Positions 48,950 to 57,362 of a DNA stretch of 64,000 nucleotides are shown here, piece by piece; the stretch's first letter is position 1; every line of letters starts with the position of its first letter. Below the pieces are notes generated by a model. The model saw nothing but the letters and a program-made list of their open reading frames with translations. It was not told where the DNA came from and searched no databases. Both the position numbers and the translations under genes were made by a program. Source of the stretch: Ideonella oryzae (lineage in GTDB: Bacteria > Pseudomonadota > Gammaproteobacteria > Burkholderiales > Burkholderiaceae_C); assembly GCF_024055665.1 (NCBI RefSeq), contig NZ_JAMXMC010000006.1, positions 62,001 through 126,000 of the forward strand, in the 5' to 3' direction.

Positions 48950-49510
48950 ATGAACACGCCCGCCCTCCCCGTTCGACCGGCTCCTCCCGCCAACCCGCAC
49001 TGGGCGCGTGTGGGCGGCCGTGCGGCCGTGGTGCGTCTGGTCGACGCCTTCTACCGCGCGATGGACAGCCGGCCCGATGCCGCCACCATCCGCGCGATGC
49101 ATGCGCCCGACCTGAGCCATACCAAGGCCGTGCTGGTGCAGTACCTGTGCGAATGGATGGGTGGCCCCAAGGACTACAGCGGCCAGCGGGGCAGCCCCAT
49201 GCTGCGCCGGCGCCACCAACCCTTTGCCATCGACAGCGCCGCGCGCGACGCCTGGATGGCTTGCATGCGCCAGGCTCTGGCCGAATGCATTGACGACGAA
49301 GGTCTGCGCGCCGAGCTGGACGCCGCCTTCTGGAAGATCGCCGACTTCATCCGCAACACCGAGGACGGCGGCGCCACGCGCCCGCACCCCGGCCGTCCGA
49401 TGGAAGTCGCCCCCCATGCCACCCCGGCCACGCATGCGTCGGCGGCCGCCGCCGGAGTGTCTGTTTCCCCTGCCGCAACCGTTCCACCCCCCACCCGGAG
49501 TTCGACATGA
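48950..49510 (+). CDS. Group II truncated haemoglobin
   Basis: 186 aa. Globin core about residues 15-137: Tyr35 at B10 (VDAFYRAMD), GGPKDYSG, proximal His89 in MLRRRHQPFAID, Trp102 in ARDAWMACM, and FIRNTEDG. Group II trHbs bind O2 and NO tightly. An Ala/Pro/Thr-rich tail of about 45 residues follows. It leads a probable 11-gene operon from a sigma-54 promoter and overlaps the next gene by 4 nt. A role in buffering O2 or removing NO for nitrogenase is inference. Confidence 0.9.
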   Translation: MNTPALPVRPAPPANPHWARVGGRAAVVRLVDAFYRAMDSRPDAATIRAMHAPDLSHTKAVLVQYLCEWMGGPKDYSGQRGSPMLRRRHQPFAIDSAARDAWMACMRQALAECIDDEGLRAELDAAFWKIADFIRNTEDGGATRPHPGRPMEVAPHATPATHASAAAAGVSVSPAATVPPPTRSST

Positions 49511-50097
49511 CCACCATCCAGGAAACCGCCCTCGCCCGCCTCGAGTCAGAAGGCCGCCTGCTCAACAGCGTGCTCAAGGCCGCGACCCACAAGCCCGGCC
49601 GCTTCGGCTTCCGCGGTGACATCGCCCTGAAGTTCCAGGTCAAGAAGGCCGACGAGGCCCGCCCGCCGGAGACGTCCTCCGACCAGGTCATCGCCGTGGC
49701 CCAGGCCGGCGAGAGCACCATCCCCTTCCTGACCGGCTTCCTGCTGAGCTTCGAGTACCTGAAGATGCTGGCCGAGGTGCTGGGCGACACCTTGTCACCC
49801 ACCGGCAAGTACTTCCTCTTCGTCGACAACATCGACATCTCGAAGAAATACCAGTGCGAGTACGGCGGTGCGACCTTCTACATCCTGCCGATCGACGAAT
49901 CCACCGTCTACAACGAGCTGCTGCAGCTGCTCTACATCAACAAGGGCGACCTCAAGAAGCTCGACACCGCCGGCAAGACCGACGCGGTGGCCGACAAGGC
50001 CCTGCAGTTCAACGACAGCTTCCCGAAGATCACCTACGAGGAAGGCCTGGCGCTGATGGGCCCGGTGCGCAACCTGTACGAGAACCGTCCGGTCTGA
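49507..50097 (+). CDS. Unknown nif-associated protein before draT
   Basis: 196 aa, not recognised. Soluble, mixed composition, one Cys (KKYQCEYGG). Ordered segments include FGFRGDIALKFQVKKADEA and YFLFVDNIDISKKYQ. ATG overlaps the trHb stop (ATGA), and 18 nt separate it from draT. Its position suggests a role with the Fe protein or DraT/DraG. Confidence 0.75.
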   Translation: MTTIQETALARLESEGRLLNSVLKAATHKPGRFGFRGDIALKFQVKKADEARPPETSSDQVIAVAQAGESTIPFLTGFLLSFEYLKMLAEVLGDTLSPTGKYFLFVDNIDISKKYQCEYGGATFYILPIDESTVYNELLQLLYINKGDLKKLDTAGKTDAVADKALQFNDSFPKITYEEGLALMGPVRNLYENRPV

Positions 50098-50115
50098 TGT
50101 CCCCGCAGGGCAGGC

Positions 50116-50964
50116 ATGGCCGAGGTGGACGATGAACAGCCGCACCGCTGGTACAGCACCAACCTGGTCGGCGTGCCCGCCCCGGTGCTGGCCAGCGTCG
50201 CCTTCCATGCGCATCCGCAGGCCCTGCACATCGCCGGCACGCGGGAGGCCCACCCGGGCCTCTTCGCGCTGCTGGCCCGCGCCGACAGCCTGAACGAGGC
50301 GCGCGAGATGTTCGACCACTACCTGGGCACCGCCTTCGGCCTGCGCAAGCCCGACCCGGCCGAGCTGGCCCGCCTGGGCCCGGCCGAACAGCGGCGCTGG
50401 CGCAGCAGCTGGCGCAAGCTGCTGCAGGGCTGGGGCATGGACGCCAACGGCCCGGCCGGCGCCGTGCTCAAGGGCTGGGTGGAAAGCCGCTTCGGCCTGG
50501 TGCCGCGCTTTCACCGCGCGCCGCTGGGCCGCTTTCCCTCCCCGGCCTGGGTGCGCTACCTGGAAGAGAAGGCCGCCAGCCGCTACCACAACAACAACAT
50601 CCACCAGCAGCTCGACCTGCTGTACGAGTTCTGCCAATGGGCCCTGGCGCGCTTCGGCATCCCGGGGCACAGCGCGCCCGGCGCGCGCCACATCACGCTC
50701 TGGCGCGGCACCCTGCTGAGCGAAGAGCAGCGCGTGGGCCCCGGCCCGCTGCGCCGCCCGGGCACGCTGCGCCTGAACAACCTGGTCTCCTTCAGCCTGG
50801 ATGCGACGGAGGCCGGCTGCTTCGGCGACACGGTCTTTCGCACCGCCCTGCCGGCCTGCAAGCTGCTGGTCTTTCCCGGCCTGCTGCCGGGCCAGGTGCT
50901 GCAGGGCGAACAGGAGGTGCTGGCCCTGGGCGGCGATGTCGAGGTGGAGATCGTCCATGTCTGA
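50116..50964 (+). CDS. draT: NAD+-dinitrogen-reductase ADP-ribosyltransferase
   Basis: 282 aa. DraT inactivates NifH by ADP-ribosylating Arg102 when ammonium or darkness/energy loss is sensed. Family marks are RWYSTNLVGVPAPVLAS at the N terminus, NNNIHQQLDLLYEFC, ITLWRGT and LNNLVSFSLD. Translationally coupled to draG by an 8-nt overlap. Confidence 0.94.
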   Translation: MAEVDDEQPHRWYSTNLVGVPAPVLASVAFHAHPQALHIAGTREAHPGLFALLARADSLNEAREMFDHYLGTAFGLRKPDPAELARLGPAEQRRWRSSWRKLLQGWGMDANGPAGAVLKGWVESRFGLVPRFHRAPLGRFPSPAWVRYLEEKAASRYHNNNIHQQLDLLYEFCQWALARFGIPGHSAPGARHITLWRGTLLSEEQRVGPGPLRRPGTLRLNNLVSFSLDATEAGCFGDTVFRTALPACKLLVFPGLLPGQVLQGEQEVLALGGDVEVEIVHV

Positions 50965-51907
50965 TACCGACAGCCGCTTCGCCCGGCTCTACGACAAGGC
51001 CCTGGGCGCCTACCTGGGCCTGGCCATCGGCGACGCCCTGGGCGCCACCGTCGAGTTCATGCGTCCGCGCGAGATCCAGGCCCAGTACGGTGTGCACCGC
51101 GACATCGTGGGCGGCGGCTGGCTGCGCCTGGCCCGCGGCCAGGTGACCGACGACACCACCATGAGCCTGGCCCTGGGCGACGCCCTGCTGCTGGGAAGCG
51201 AAGGCGCGCTGCGCGGCCTGGCCGCGGGCGACACCGCCCTCACCGAGGGCATCGCCCAGGCCTATGTGCGCTGGTGGCGTGGCAAGCCGGTGGACTGCGG
51301 CCACACCTGCCGCCGCGGCATCCTGCGCTATGTGAACGAGGGCACGCTGGCCGGCCCGCCCAACGAGGGCGATGGCGGCAACGGCGCGCTGATGCGCAAC
51401 CTGCCCGCCGCCCTGGCAACGCTGGGCGACGACGCGCTGTTCGAGCAGGTCTCGCTGGCCCAGGCCCGCATCACCCACCACCACCCGCTGTCCGACGCCG
51501 CCACGCTGGGCCTGGGCCAGCTGCTGCGCGCCCTGCTGCACAGCGAGGACCCGGCCCTGCCGGCCCGCTGGGCGGCGGCCTGGGTGCAGGCCCAGCCGGC
51601 CTTCCGCTTCACGCCCTACCCCGGCCGCGCCACCGCCTATGTGGTGGACACGGTGCAGACCGTGCTGCACCATCTGACCCAACACCCCTTCTTCGAGGAC
51701 GCGCTGGTGGCCACCGTGAACCAGGGCGACGACGCCGACACCACCGGCGCCCTGGTCGGCATGCTGGCCGGGGCCCGCTGCGGCGCCAGCGGCCTGCCGC
51801 CGCGCTGGCTGCAGCGCCTGCAGCCCGTCACCGTCCAGGCCATCACCGACCAGACCAGCGGCCTGCTGGCCCTGTCCCAGCGCGTGGCGGAGGTCCCCCA
51901 TGCCTGA
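50957..51907 (+). CDS. draG: ADP-ribosyl-dinitrogen reductase hydrolase
   Basis: 316 aa from MSDTDSRFARL. Removes ADP-ribose from NifH. Binuclear Mn site residues lie in GLAIGDALGATVEFM, TDDTTMSLALGD and NQGDDADTTGALVG. An open frame upstream overlaps draT and is not coding. It overlaps the following gene by 8 nt. Confidence 0.95.
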   Translation: MSDTDSRFARLYDKALGAYLGLAIGDALGATVEFMRPREIQAQYGVHRDIVGGGWLRLARGQVTDDTTMSLALGDALLLGSEGALRGLAAGDTALTEGIAQAYVRWWRGKPVDCGHTCRRGILRYVNEGTLAGPPNEGDGGNGALMRNLPAALATLGDDALFEQVSLAQARITHHHPLSDAATLGLGQLLRALLHSEDPALPARWAAAWVQAQPAFRFTPYPGRATAYVVDTVQTVLHHLTQHPFFEDALVATVNQGDDADTTGALVGMLAGARCGASGLPPRWLQRLQPVTVQAITDQTSGLLALSQRVAEVPHA

Positions 51908-53591
51908 CATCGTCTCAGCCGACGAAGCCCTGCGCGTGCAGCGCACGGCGCTAACCGCGGCCTACCACGAGCGCAGCAAGCACCGGCTGGAGCGCTATGC
52001 CAACGGCCCCGAGACCCTGGACTGGGACGCCCAGCCCGACCCCTTCCGCCGCTACCGCGGGGCCCCGCTGCAGGCCCTGCCCCTGCTCGCCCAGGACCCG
52101 GCCACGCCCTGGGACGCGCTGCACCGGCCCGGCGCCGTGGCGGCCCAACCCTTCGGCCTGGCCAGCCTGGGCGCGCTGTTCGAGCTGAGCCTGGCCCTGG
52201 CCGCCTGGAAGCAGGCCGGGCCGGACCGCTGGTCGGTGCGCATCAACCCCTCCAGCGGCAACCTGCACCCCACCGAAGGCTGGCTGCTGTGCCAGGGCGT
52301 GCCCGGCCTGGCCGATGGCGTGCACCACTACGCCCCGCACGAACACGCGCTGGAGCTGCGCGCCGCGCTGCCGGCCGGCCCGGCGCCCGCGCCAACACAG
52401 TCGCAGGCGCGGGTCTTCATCGCCCTGAGCAGCATCGCCTGGCGCGAGGCCTGGAAGTACGGCGAGCGCGCCCTGCGCTACTGCCTGCTGGACGCCGGCC
52501 ACGCCACCGGTGCCCTGGCCTATGCCGCCGCGCTGCAGGGCTGGCAGCTGCAGCCCCGCCCGGTGGCCGCGGCGGATCTGGCCGCCTGGCTGGGTCTGGA
52601 CCGCGACATGGACTTCCCCGGCGGCGCCGAGCGCGAGGAGCCCGAGCTGCTGTTCGAGCTGCGGCCACCCGACACCCCCGCTGCCCCCCTGCCGGGCGAC
52701 TGGCTGACCCAGCCGCTGTGGCAGGGCCAGGCCAACCGGCTGGACGCGCACCCGATGTACCGCTGGCCGGTGATCGACCAGACCCTGGCGGCCACCCGGC
52801 CCACGGCGGGCGCGGCCACTGCCGAGGGCCCCCTGCCGCCAGCCACCACCCCCTCGCCGCAGGCCGCACCCGAGCCGGCCGCCAGCCTGATCCGCCGGCG
52901 CCGCAGCGCCCAGCGCTTCGACGCCCAGGCCCGGCTGGACCTGCCGGCGCTGTGGCCCCTGCTGCGGGCCCTGCTGCCCGGGCGCCTGCCCTTTGCCGCC
53001 CTGCCGGGGGCCGACCATGTGCATGTGCTGCTGTTCGCCCACCGGGTGGACGGCCTGGAGCCGGGCGCCTACCTGCTGCCGCGCAGCGAAGCCGGGGCCA
53101 CACTGCTGCGCCGCCAGCTGCCGGTCTCGATGGACTGGGCCCCGGTGGCCGAGGCGCCGGCCGATGTGCCACTGTGGCGCCTGGCCCGCAACCCCGCCCT
53201 GGCCGGCACGCTGCGCACCCTGAACTGCCACCAGGCCCTGGGCTCGGACGCCATCCTGGGCCTGGCCCTGCTGGCCGAGTTCCAGCCCCTGCCCACGCCC
53301 TGGGCCTACCGCGAGCGCCTGATGGAAGCCGGCCTGCTGGGCCAGGCGCTCTATCTGCAGGCCGAGTCCCTGGGCCTGGCCGGCACGGGCATCGGCTGCT
53401 TTTTCGACGATGCCCTGCACCAGCTCATCGGCCTGACGCCCACCGCCGCGCCACAGGCCGCCCTGCAATCGGTCTACCACTTCACCATCGGCCGGGCGCT
53501 GACGGACAGCCGCATCGCCACCACCGCGCCCTACGCCCACCTGCCGGCCTGGCCCGAGCGCCTGGCCGACGCCTCCAGGAGCCCCGAATGA
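51900..53591 (+). CDS. SagB-type double nitroreductase-fold dehydrogenase
   Basis: 563 aa with two nitroreductase-like halves (about 10-250 and 325-545) joined by an Ala/Pro/Thr linker. The first half has RINPSSGNLHPTEGWL, EAWKYGERALRYCLLDAGH and the second TLNCHQALGSDAIL and LGLAGTGIGCFFDD. SagB/ThcOx enzymes are FMN oxidoreductases that often oxidise azoline rings, but no YcaO or precursor peptide gene is nearby. In this nif operon it is more likely a redox enzyme of unknown substrate. Confidence 0.82.
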   Translation: MPDIVSADEALRVQRTALTAAYHERSKHRLERYANGPETLDWDAQPDPFRRYRGAPLQALPLLAQDPATPWDALHRPGAVAAQPFGLASLGALFELSLALAAWKQAGPDRWSVRINPSSGNLHPTEGWLLCQGVPGLADGVHHYAPHEHALELRAALPAGPAPAPTQSQARVFIALSSIAWREAWKYGERALRYCLLDAGHATGALAYAAALQGWQLQPRPVAAADLAAWLGLDRDMDFPGGAEREEPELLFELRPPDTPAAPLPGDWLTQPLWQGQANRLDAHPMYRWPVIDQTLAATRPTAGAATAEGPLPPATTPSPQAAPEPAASLIRRRRSAQRFDAQARLDLPALWPLLRALLPGRLPFAALPGADHVHVLLFAHRVDGLEPGAYLLPRSEAGATLLRRQLPVSMDWAPVAEAPADVPLWRLARNPALAGTLRTLNCHQALGSDAILGLALLAEFQPLPTPWAYRERLMEAGLLGQALYLQAESLGLAGTGIGCFFDDALHQLIGLTPTAAPQAALQSVYHFTIGRALTDSRIATTAPYAHLPAWPERLADASRSPE

Positions 53592-54427
53592 ACGAGCGAT
53601 CTTTTCACCGCCTGACGGCGGCCCAGGCCGGTGCCTGGCTGGAGGCCCGGCCCGACGCCCTGCTGCTGGACGCTCGGGAGGCTCGGCATCACGCCATGAG
53701 CCACCTCGCCGGCTGCACGCGGCTGGACGGCCGCAACCACGAAGCCCTGCTGATGCGCGAGCGCAAGAGCCGGCCGGTCTTCATCTACTGCTACCACGGC
53801 AACGCCAGCCAGACCTGGGCCGGCATGTTCGCCGACTTCGGCTTCACCGAGGTGGCCGACCTGATCGGCGGCTGGAGCGCCGTGGATGGCGGGGGCCGGC
53901 TGTACGGCCCGCAGCCGCTGCAGGCCGTCTTTCCGCCGGCGCCGACCACGGCACCCACCCCGACCGCCACCCGCCCGGTGCCCGTGGGCCTGGCCGCCTG
54001 GCTCACGACTCAGGGCTTCGACCCGAGCGACCCCGCCGCGCCCGGGCCGCACGGCAACACCCCGCTGATGCACGCCGCCTGGCGCGGTGCCCACCATGTG
54101 CTGGACGAGCTGCTGGCCCTGGACGTGCCGCTGGACGCCACCAACGGCGACGGCAACAACGCCCTGTGGCTGGCCTGCGTGAACGGCGAGCCCGGGCTGA
54201 TCCGCGCGCTGGCCGCCCGCGGCGTGCCGCTGGACCACGCCAACCTGACCGGCGCCACCGCGCTGATGTACGCCGCCTCGGCCGGCAAGGCCGAGGTGGT
54301 GGCCACCCTGCTGGCCCTGGGCGCCGACCCGCACCAGCGCACCCAGGACGATTTCAGCGCCCTGGACATGGCCGCCACCCTCGAGTGCCTGCGCCTGCTG
54401 CGCCACGCCACCCGGCAGGCCGCCTGA
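53588..54427 (+). CDS. Rhodanese-ankyrin fusion protein
   Basis: 279 aa. Rhodanese domain (1-105) with active-site Cys in FIYCYHGNAS, a Pro/Thr-rich linker, then about four ankyrin repeats (150-275; HGNTPLMHAAWRGAHHVLDE, TALMYAASAGKAEVVATLL). Predicted sulfurtransferase presenting persulfide to a partner bound by the ankyrin part. Overlaps the previous gene by 4 nt. Confidence 0.86.
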   Translation: MNERSFHRLTAAQAGAWLEARPDALLLDAREARHHAMSHLAGCTRLDGRNHEALLMRERKSRPVFIYCYHGNASQTWAGMFADFGFTEVADLIGGWSAVDGGGRLYGPQPLQAVFPPAPTTAPTPTATRPVPVGLAAWLTTQGFDPSDPAAPGPHGNTPLMHAAWRGAHHVLDELLALDVPLDATNGDGNNALWLACVNGEPGLIRALAARGVPLDHANLTGATALMYAASAGKAEVVATLLALGADPHQRTQDDFSALDMAATLECLRLLRHATRQAA

Positions 54428-54438
54428 AGGAGACCCGC

Positions 54439-54903
54439 ATGACCGCCCTGCTCTTCTTTGAAAAGCCCGGCTGCGGCGGCAACGCCCGCCAGAAGGCCGC
54501 CCTGCTGGCCGCCGGCCACACCCTGCAGGTGCGCAGCCTGCTGGCCGAGCCCTGGACCCGCGAGCGCCTGCTGGCCTTTCTCGCCCCACTGCCGGTGGCC
54601 CAGTGGTTCAACCGGGCCGCCCCGCGCGTGAAGAACGGCGAGGTGCAGCCCGAGGCCCTGGGCGCCGACGCCGCCCTGGCCCTGCTGCTGGCCGAGCCGC
54701 TGCTGATCCGCCGCCCGCTGATGCAGCGCCTGGACAACGACAGCCGCTGCGTCGGCTTCGACACCGCCGAGGTCGATGCCTGGGTGGGCCTGACGCCCGC
54801 CAGCACCGCCCGCGCCAGCCTGGAGGGCTGCGCCTCGCCGCTCGAACACTGTGCCGCGCCCGCCGCGCAGCGCGTCCCATCCACCCCTGTTGCAGGAGCC
54901 TGA
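54439..54903 (+). CDS. Nitrogenase-associated ArsC/Spx-like protein
   Basis: 154 aa. Thioredoxin-fold ArsC family: FFEKPGCGGNARQKAAL with one Cys where glutaredoxins carry CxxC, WFNRAAPRVKNGEV and LIRRPLMQ. Matches the nitrogenase-associated subgroup found in nif clusters. The true role is unknown. The tail adds three further Cys residues. Confidence 0.88.
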   Translation: MTALLFFEKPGCGGNARQKAALLAAGHTLQVRSLLAEPWTRERLLAFLAPLPVAQWFNRAAPRVKNGEVQPEALGADAALALLLAEPLLIRRPLMQRLDNDSRCVGFDTAEVDAWVGLTPASTARASLEGCASPLEHCAAPAAQRVPSTPVAGA

Positions 54904-54906
54904 GCC

Positions 54907-55155
54907 ATGCCGCTTTTCGACTACCACTGCCCGCAATGCGGGTCGGACTTCGAGCTGCTGGTGCGCGCCAGCACCACCCCCACCTGCCCGCACTGCGGCA
55001 GCACCACGCTGGAGAAGACCGTCTCGCGCATCGCCCCGGCCGGCAAGATCGAGGCCATCCGCCTGTCCAACCGCCGCGCGGCCGACGCCCAGGGGCTGTT
55101 CAACCACTACTCGCCCAGCGAGCGGGCCCGCCTGCTCAAGGGCAAGACCGTCTGA
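54907..55155 (+). CDS. FmdB-type zinc ribbon protein
   Basis: 82 aa. Zn ribbon CPQCGSDFELL (9-19) and CPHCGST (35-41), preceded by MPLFDYHC. The FmdB family name is only historical; function unknown. Spacing of 3 nt from the previous gene supports cotranscription. Confidence 0.86.
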   Translation: MPLFDYHCPQCGSDFELLVRASTTPTCPHCGSTTLEKTVSRIAPAGKIEAIRLSNRRAADAQGLFNHYSPSERARLLKGKTV

Positions 55156-55167
55156 ACGGAGCACACC

Positions 55168-55608
55168 ATGGACCTTGTCTATGCCACCACCATGCTCAGC
55201 CAGGGCGGCCGCGGCGGCCAGATGCAGAGCGACGACGGCGCTTTCAAGCTCAAGCTGAGCGTGCCCCCCGAGATGGGCGGCGCCCCCGACGCCACCCCCG
55301 GCCCCAACCCCGAGATGCTGGTGGGCGGCGCGCTGGCCGCCGCGCTGGATCACTCGGTGCGCCACATCGCCCGCCAGGGCAGGCTGCCGGTCAAGGGCTG
55401 CTATGTGGAATCCAAGCTCTCGCAGTTCCAGGACTTCGAGGGCGGCTACCGCATGGCCCTGTCGATGGTGGTCTACCTGGCCGGCCCGCTGGACCAGCCC
55501 ACCGCCGACGACCTGGTGCAGCGCGCCCAGGGCATCTGCCCCTTCCAGGCCGCCATCAAGAACAACGTCACGGTCAACCTCAAGGCCGTGCTGGACACGC
55601 CGGCCTGA
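55168..55608 (+). CDS. OsmC-like protein lacking one redox cysteine
   Basis: 146 aa. OsmC fold with GPNPEMLVGGALAAALDHSV and GICPFQAAIKNNV. The second conserved Cys is present. The first, usually in the helix after the xxCF/GGCT motif, is replaced (AAALDHS). A Cys in VKGCYVESKL might compensate. Second OsmC protein in the window; the one at 17068 has both cysteines. Confidence 0.83.
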   Translation: MDLVYATTMLSQGGRGGQMQSDDGAFKLKLSVPPEMGGAPDATPGPNPEMLVGGALAAALDHSVRHIARQGRLPVKGCYVESKLSQFQDFEGGYRMALSMVVYLAGPLDQPTADDLVQRAQGICPFQAAIKNNVTVNLKAVLDTPA

Positions 55609-55631
55609 CACCGCCACCGAGCCCGCCCGCC

Positions 55632-57023
55632 ATGCAGGAACCCTCGCTCCAACTGGACTGGACGGCCTACGACGCCTACGGCGCCGGCGATGCCTATGCC
55701 CACTTGCCGGCCCACGGCGCGGGCTTCGGCAAGGCCGCGGCGGTGTGCATCGGCAGCCGCACCTGCCAGCGCGCCGACGCCAAGGGTGTGATGTGCCCCA
55801 GCTTCCGGGCCACGCAGGACGGCACCCACAGCACCCAGCACCGCGCGGCCATGCTGCGCGCCGCGTTGGACGGCGAGCTGGGCGAGCGCCCCTTCGAGGA
55901 CCCGCGCCTGCACGAGGCCCTGGACCTGTGCGTGGCCTGCAAGGGCTGCAAGCGCGAATGCCCCAACGGCGTGGACATGGCCCTGCTGCGCACCGAGGCC
56001 CTGGCCCAGCGCTGGGCCAGCACGCCCCGCCCGCTGCGCGAGCGCCTGATCGCCCAGCTGCCCCAGTGGCTGCCGCGGCTGCGCCGCTGGCGCGCGCTGC
56101 TGAACCCGCTGATGACCCTGCGTGAGCGCTGGCCCTGGCTGGCGCGCCAGGTGCAGGCCCGGCTGGGCCTGGCCGCCGACCGCAGCCTGCCCCGCCCGGC
56201 CGCGCAGGCCTTTCTGGACGGCGCGCCCACCGGCCCCGTCGGCACCGGCCCGCGCGAGGTGGTGCTGCTGGTGGACACCTTCCACAACCAGTTGGACCCG
56301 ACCACCGCCCAGGCTGCGCTGGAGGTGCTGCAGGCCATCGGCTGCCGCGTGCACGTGCTGCACCCGCCCGCTGGCGAAGAGCCCCTGTGCTGCGGCCGCA
56401 GCGCCCTGGCCGTGGGCGACGTGGCCACCGCCCGGGCCGCGGCCACCCGGCTGCAGCGCGCGCTGGCGCCCTATGTCGAGCGCGGCCTGCCCATCATCGG
56501 CCTGGAGCCCTCCTGCCTGCTGACCCTGCGCGACGAACACCTGGCCCTGGGTCTGGGCGAAGCGGCCGCCCGCACGGCCCGACAGGCCTGGCTGCTGGAG
56601 GAGTACCTGGCCCGCGAGTTCAAGCCTGGCGAACTGCCCTGGCAGGCCCTGCCCGAACCCAGCCCGCCGGTGCTGGTGCACGGCCACTGCCACCAGAAGG
56701 CCTTTGGCGCGATGAAGGCGCTGCGCAAGGTGCTGGGCGGGGTGCCGGGGTTGCAGGTGCAGTTCATCGACAGCAGCTGCTGCGGCATGGCCGGCGCCTT
56801 CGGCTACGAGGCCGAGCACCACGCCATCTCCATGACCATGGCCGAAGCCGAGCTGCTGCCCGCCGTGCGCGCCGCCACGCCTGACACCTGGCTGCTGGCC
56901 AACGGCACCAGCTGCCGCCACCAGATCCACGACGGCGCCGGCCGCCAGGCCCGTCACCTGGCCCAGCTGCTGCGCGCCGCCCTGCCGGCCACGCCCCCGA
57001 CCGAGAGAGCCCCCGCACCATGA
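55632..57023 (+). CDS. CCG-domain iron-sulfur oxidoreductase
   Basis: 463 aa. Ferredoxin motif CVACKGCKRECPNG near 100-113, with a further Cys pair upstream (CQRAD, VMCPS), then two CCG domains of the heterodisulfide reductase HdrB/GlpC type (EEPLCCGRSALA and DSSCCGMAGAFGYE), plus HGHCHQKA. No FAD domain. A likely electron-transfer subunit for thiol/disulfide or quinone chemistry. Substrate unknown. The start ATG at 55632 follows a 23-nt gap. Confidence 0.87.
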   Translation: MQEPSLQLDWTAYDAYGAGDAYAHLPAHGAGFGKAAAVCIGSRTCQRADAKGVMCPSFRATQDGTHSTQHRAAMLRAALDGELGERPFEDPRLHEALDLCVACKGCKRECPNGVDMALLRTEALAQRWASTPRPLRERLIAQLPQWLPRLRRWRALLNPLMTLRERWPWLARQVQARLGLAADRSLPRPAAQAFLDGAPTGPVGTGPREVVLLVDTFHNQLDPTTAQAALEVLQAIGCRVHVLHPPAGEEPLCCGRSALAVGDVATARAAATRLQRALAPYVERGLPIIGLEPSCLLTLRDEHLALGLGEAAARTARQAWLLEEYLAREFKPGELPWQALPEPSPPVLVHGHCHQKAFGAMKALRKVLGGVPGLQVQFIDSSCCGMAGAFGYEAEHHAISMTMAEAELLPAVRAATPDTWLLANGTSCRHQIHDGAGRQARHLAQLLRAALPATPPTERAPAP

Positions 57024-57286
57024 GCGACACGCTGCGCTACTTCCTCACCTACCGGGGCGCCGGCCTGCCACTGACGCTGACCGAGGAACTGGCCGAAGCC
57101 GACCTGCGCCATCGCAACACCTGGTTCGAGGCCCGCTACAACGGTGCCGGCCAGTTGGTCGCCATCGACAAGCGCGTCTATGGGGACATCGAGATGCAGC
57201 ACCGCTACGACTACGACGCCGATGGCCGCCTGTGGCGCGCCACCGTCACCCTCGGTGAGGACGAACCGGTGGTGCGGACGTTCTGA
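57020..57286 (+). CDS. Small unknown protein ending the draTG operon
   Basis: 88 aa, acidic, not recognised (MSDTLRYFLTYRGAGLPL..., WFEARYNGAGQLVAIDKRVYG, HRYDYDADGRLWRA). The last part resembles a single RHS/YD-like beta hairpin. Overlaps the previous stop by 4 nt. No terminator with a U tract was found after it. Confidence 0.75.
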   Translation: MSDTLRYFLTYRGAGLPLTLTEELAEADLRHRNTWFEARYNGAGQLVAIDKRVYGDIEMQHRYDYDADGRLWRATVTLGEDEPVVRTF

Positions 57287-57362
57287 GCGACTTGGCGCAA
57301 GCCCGCCCCCCGGCCCGCGGGGGTAACCTCGGGAAATCCGTCGCTACCCCCCGATCCCACCC

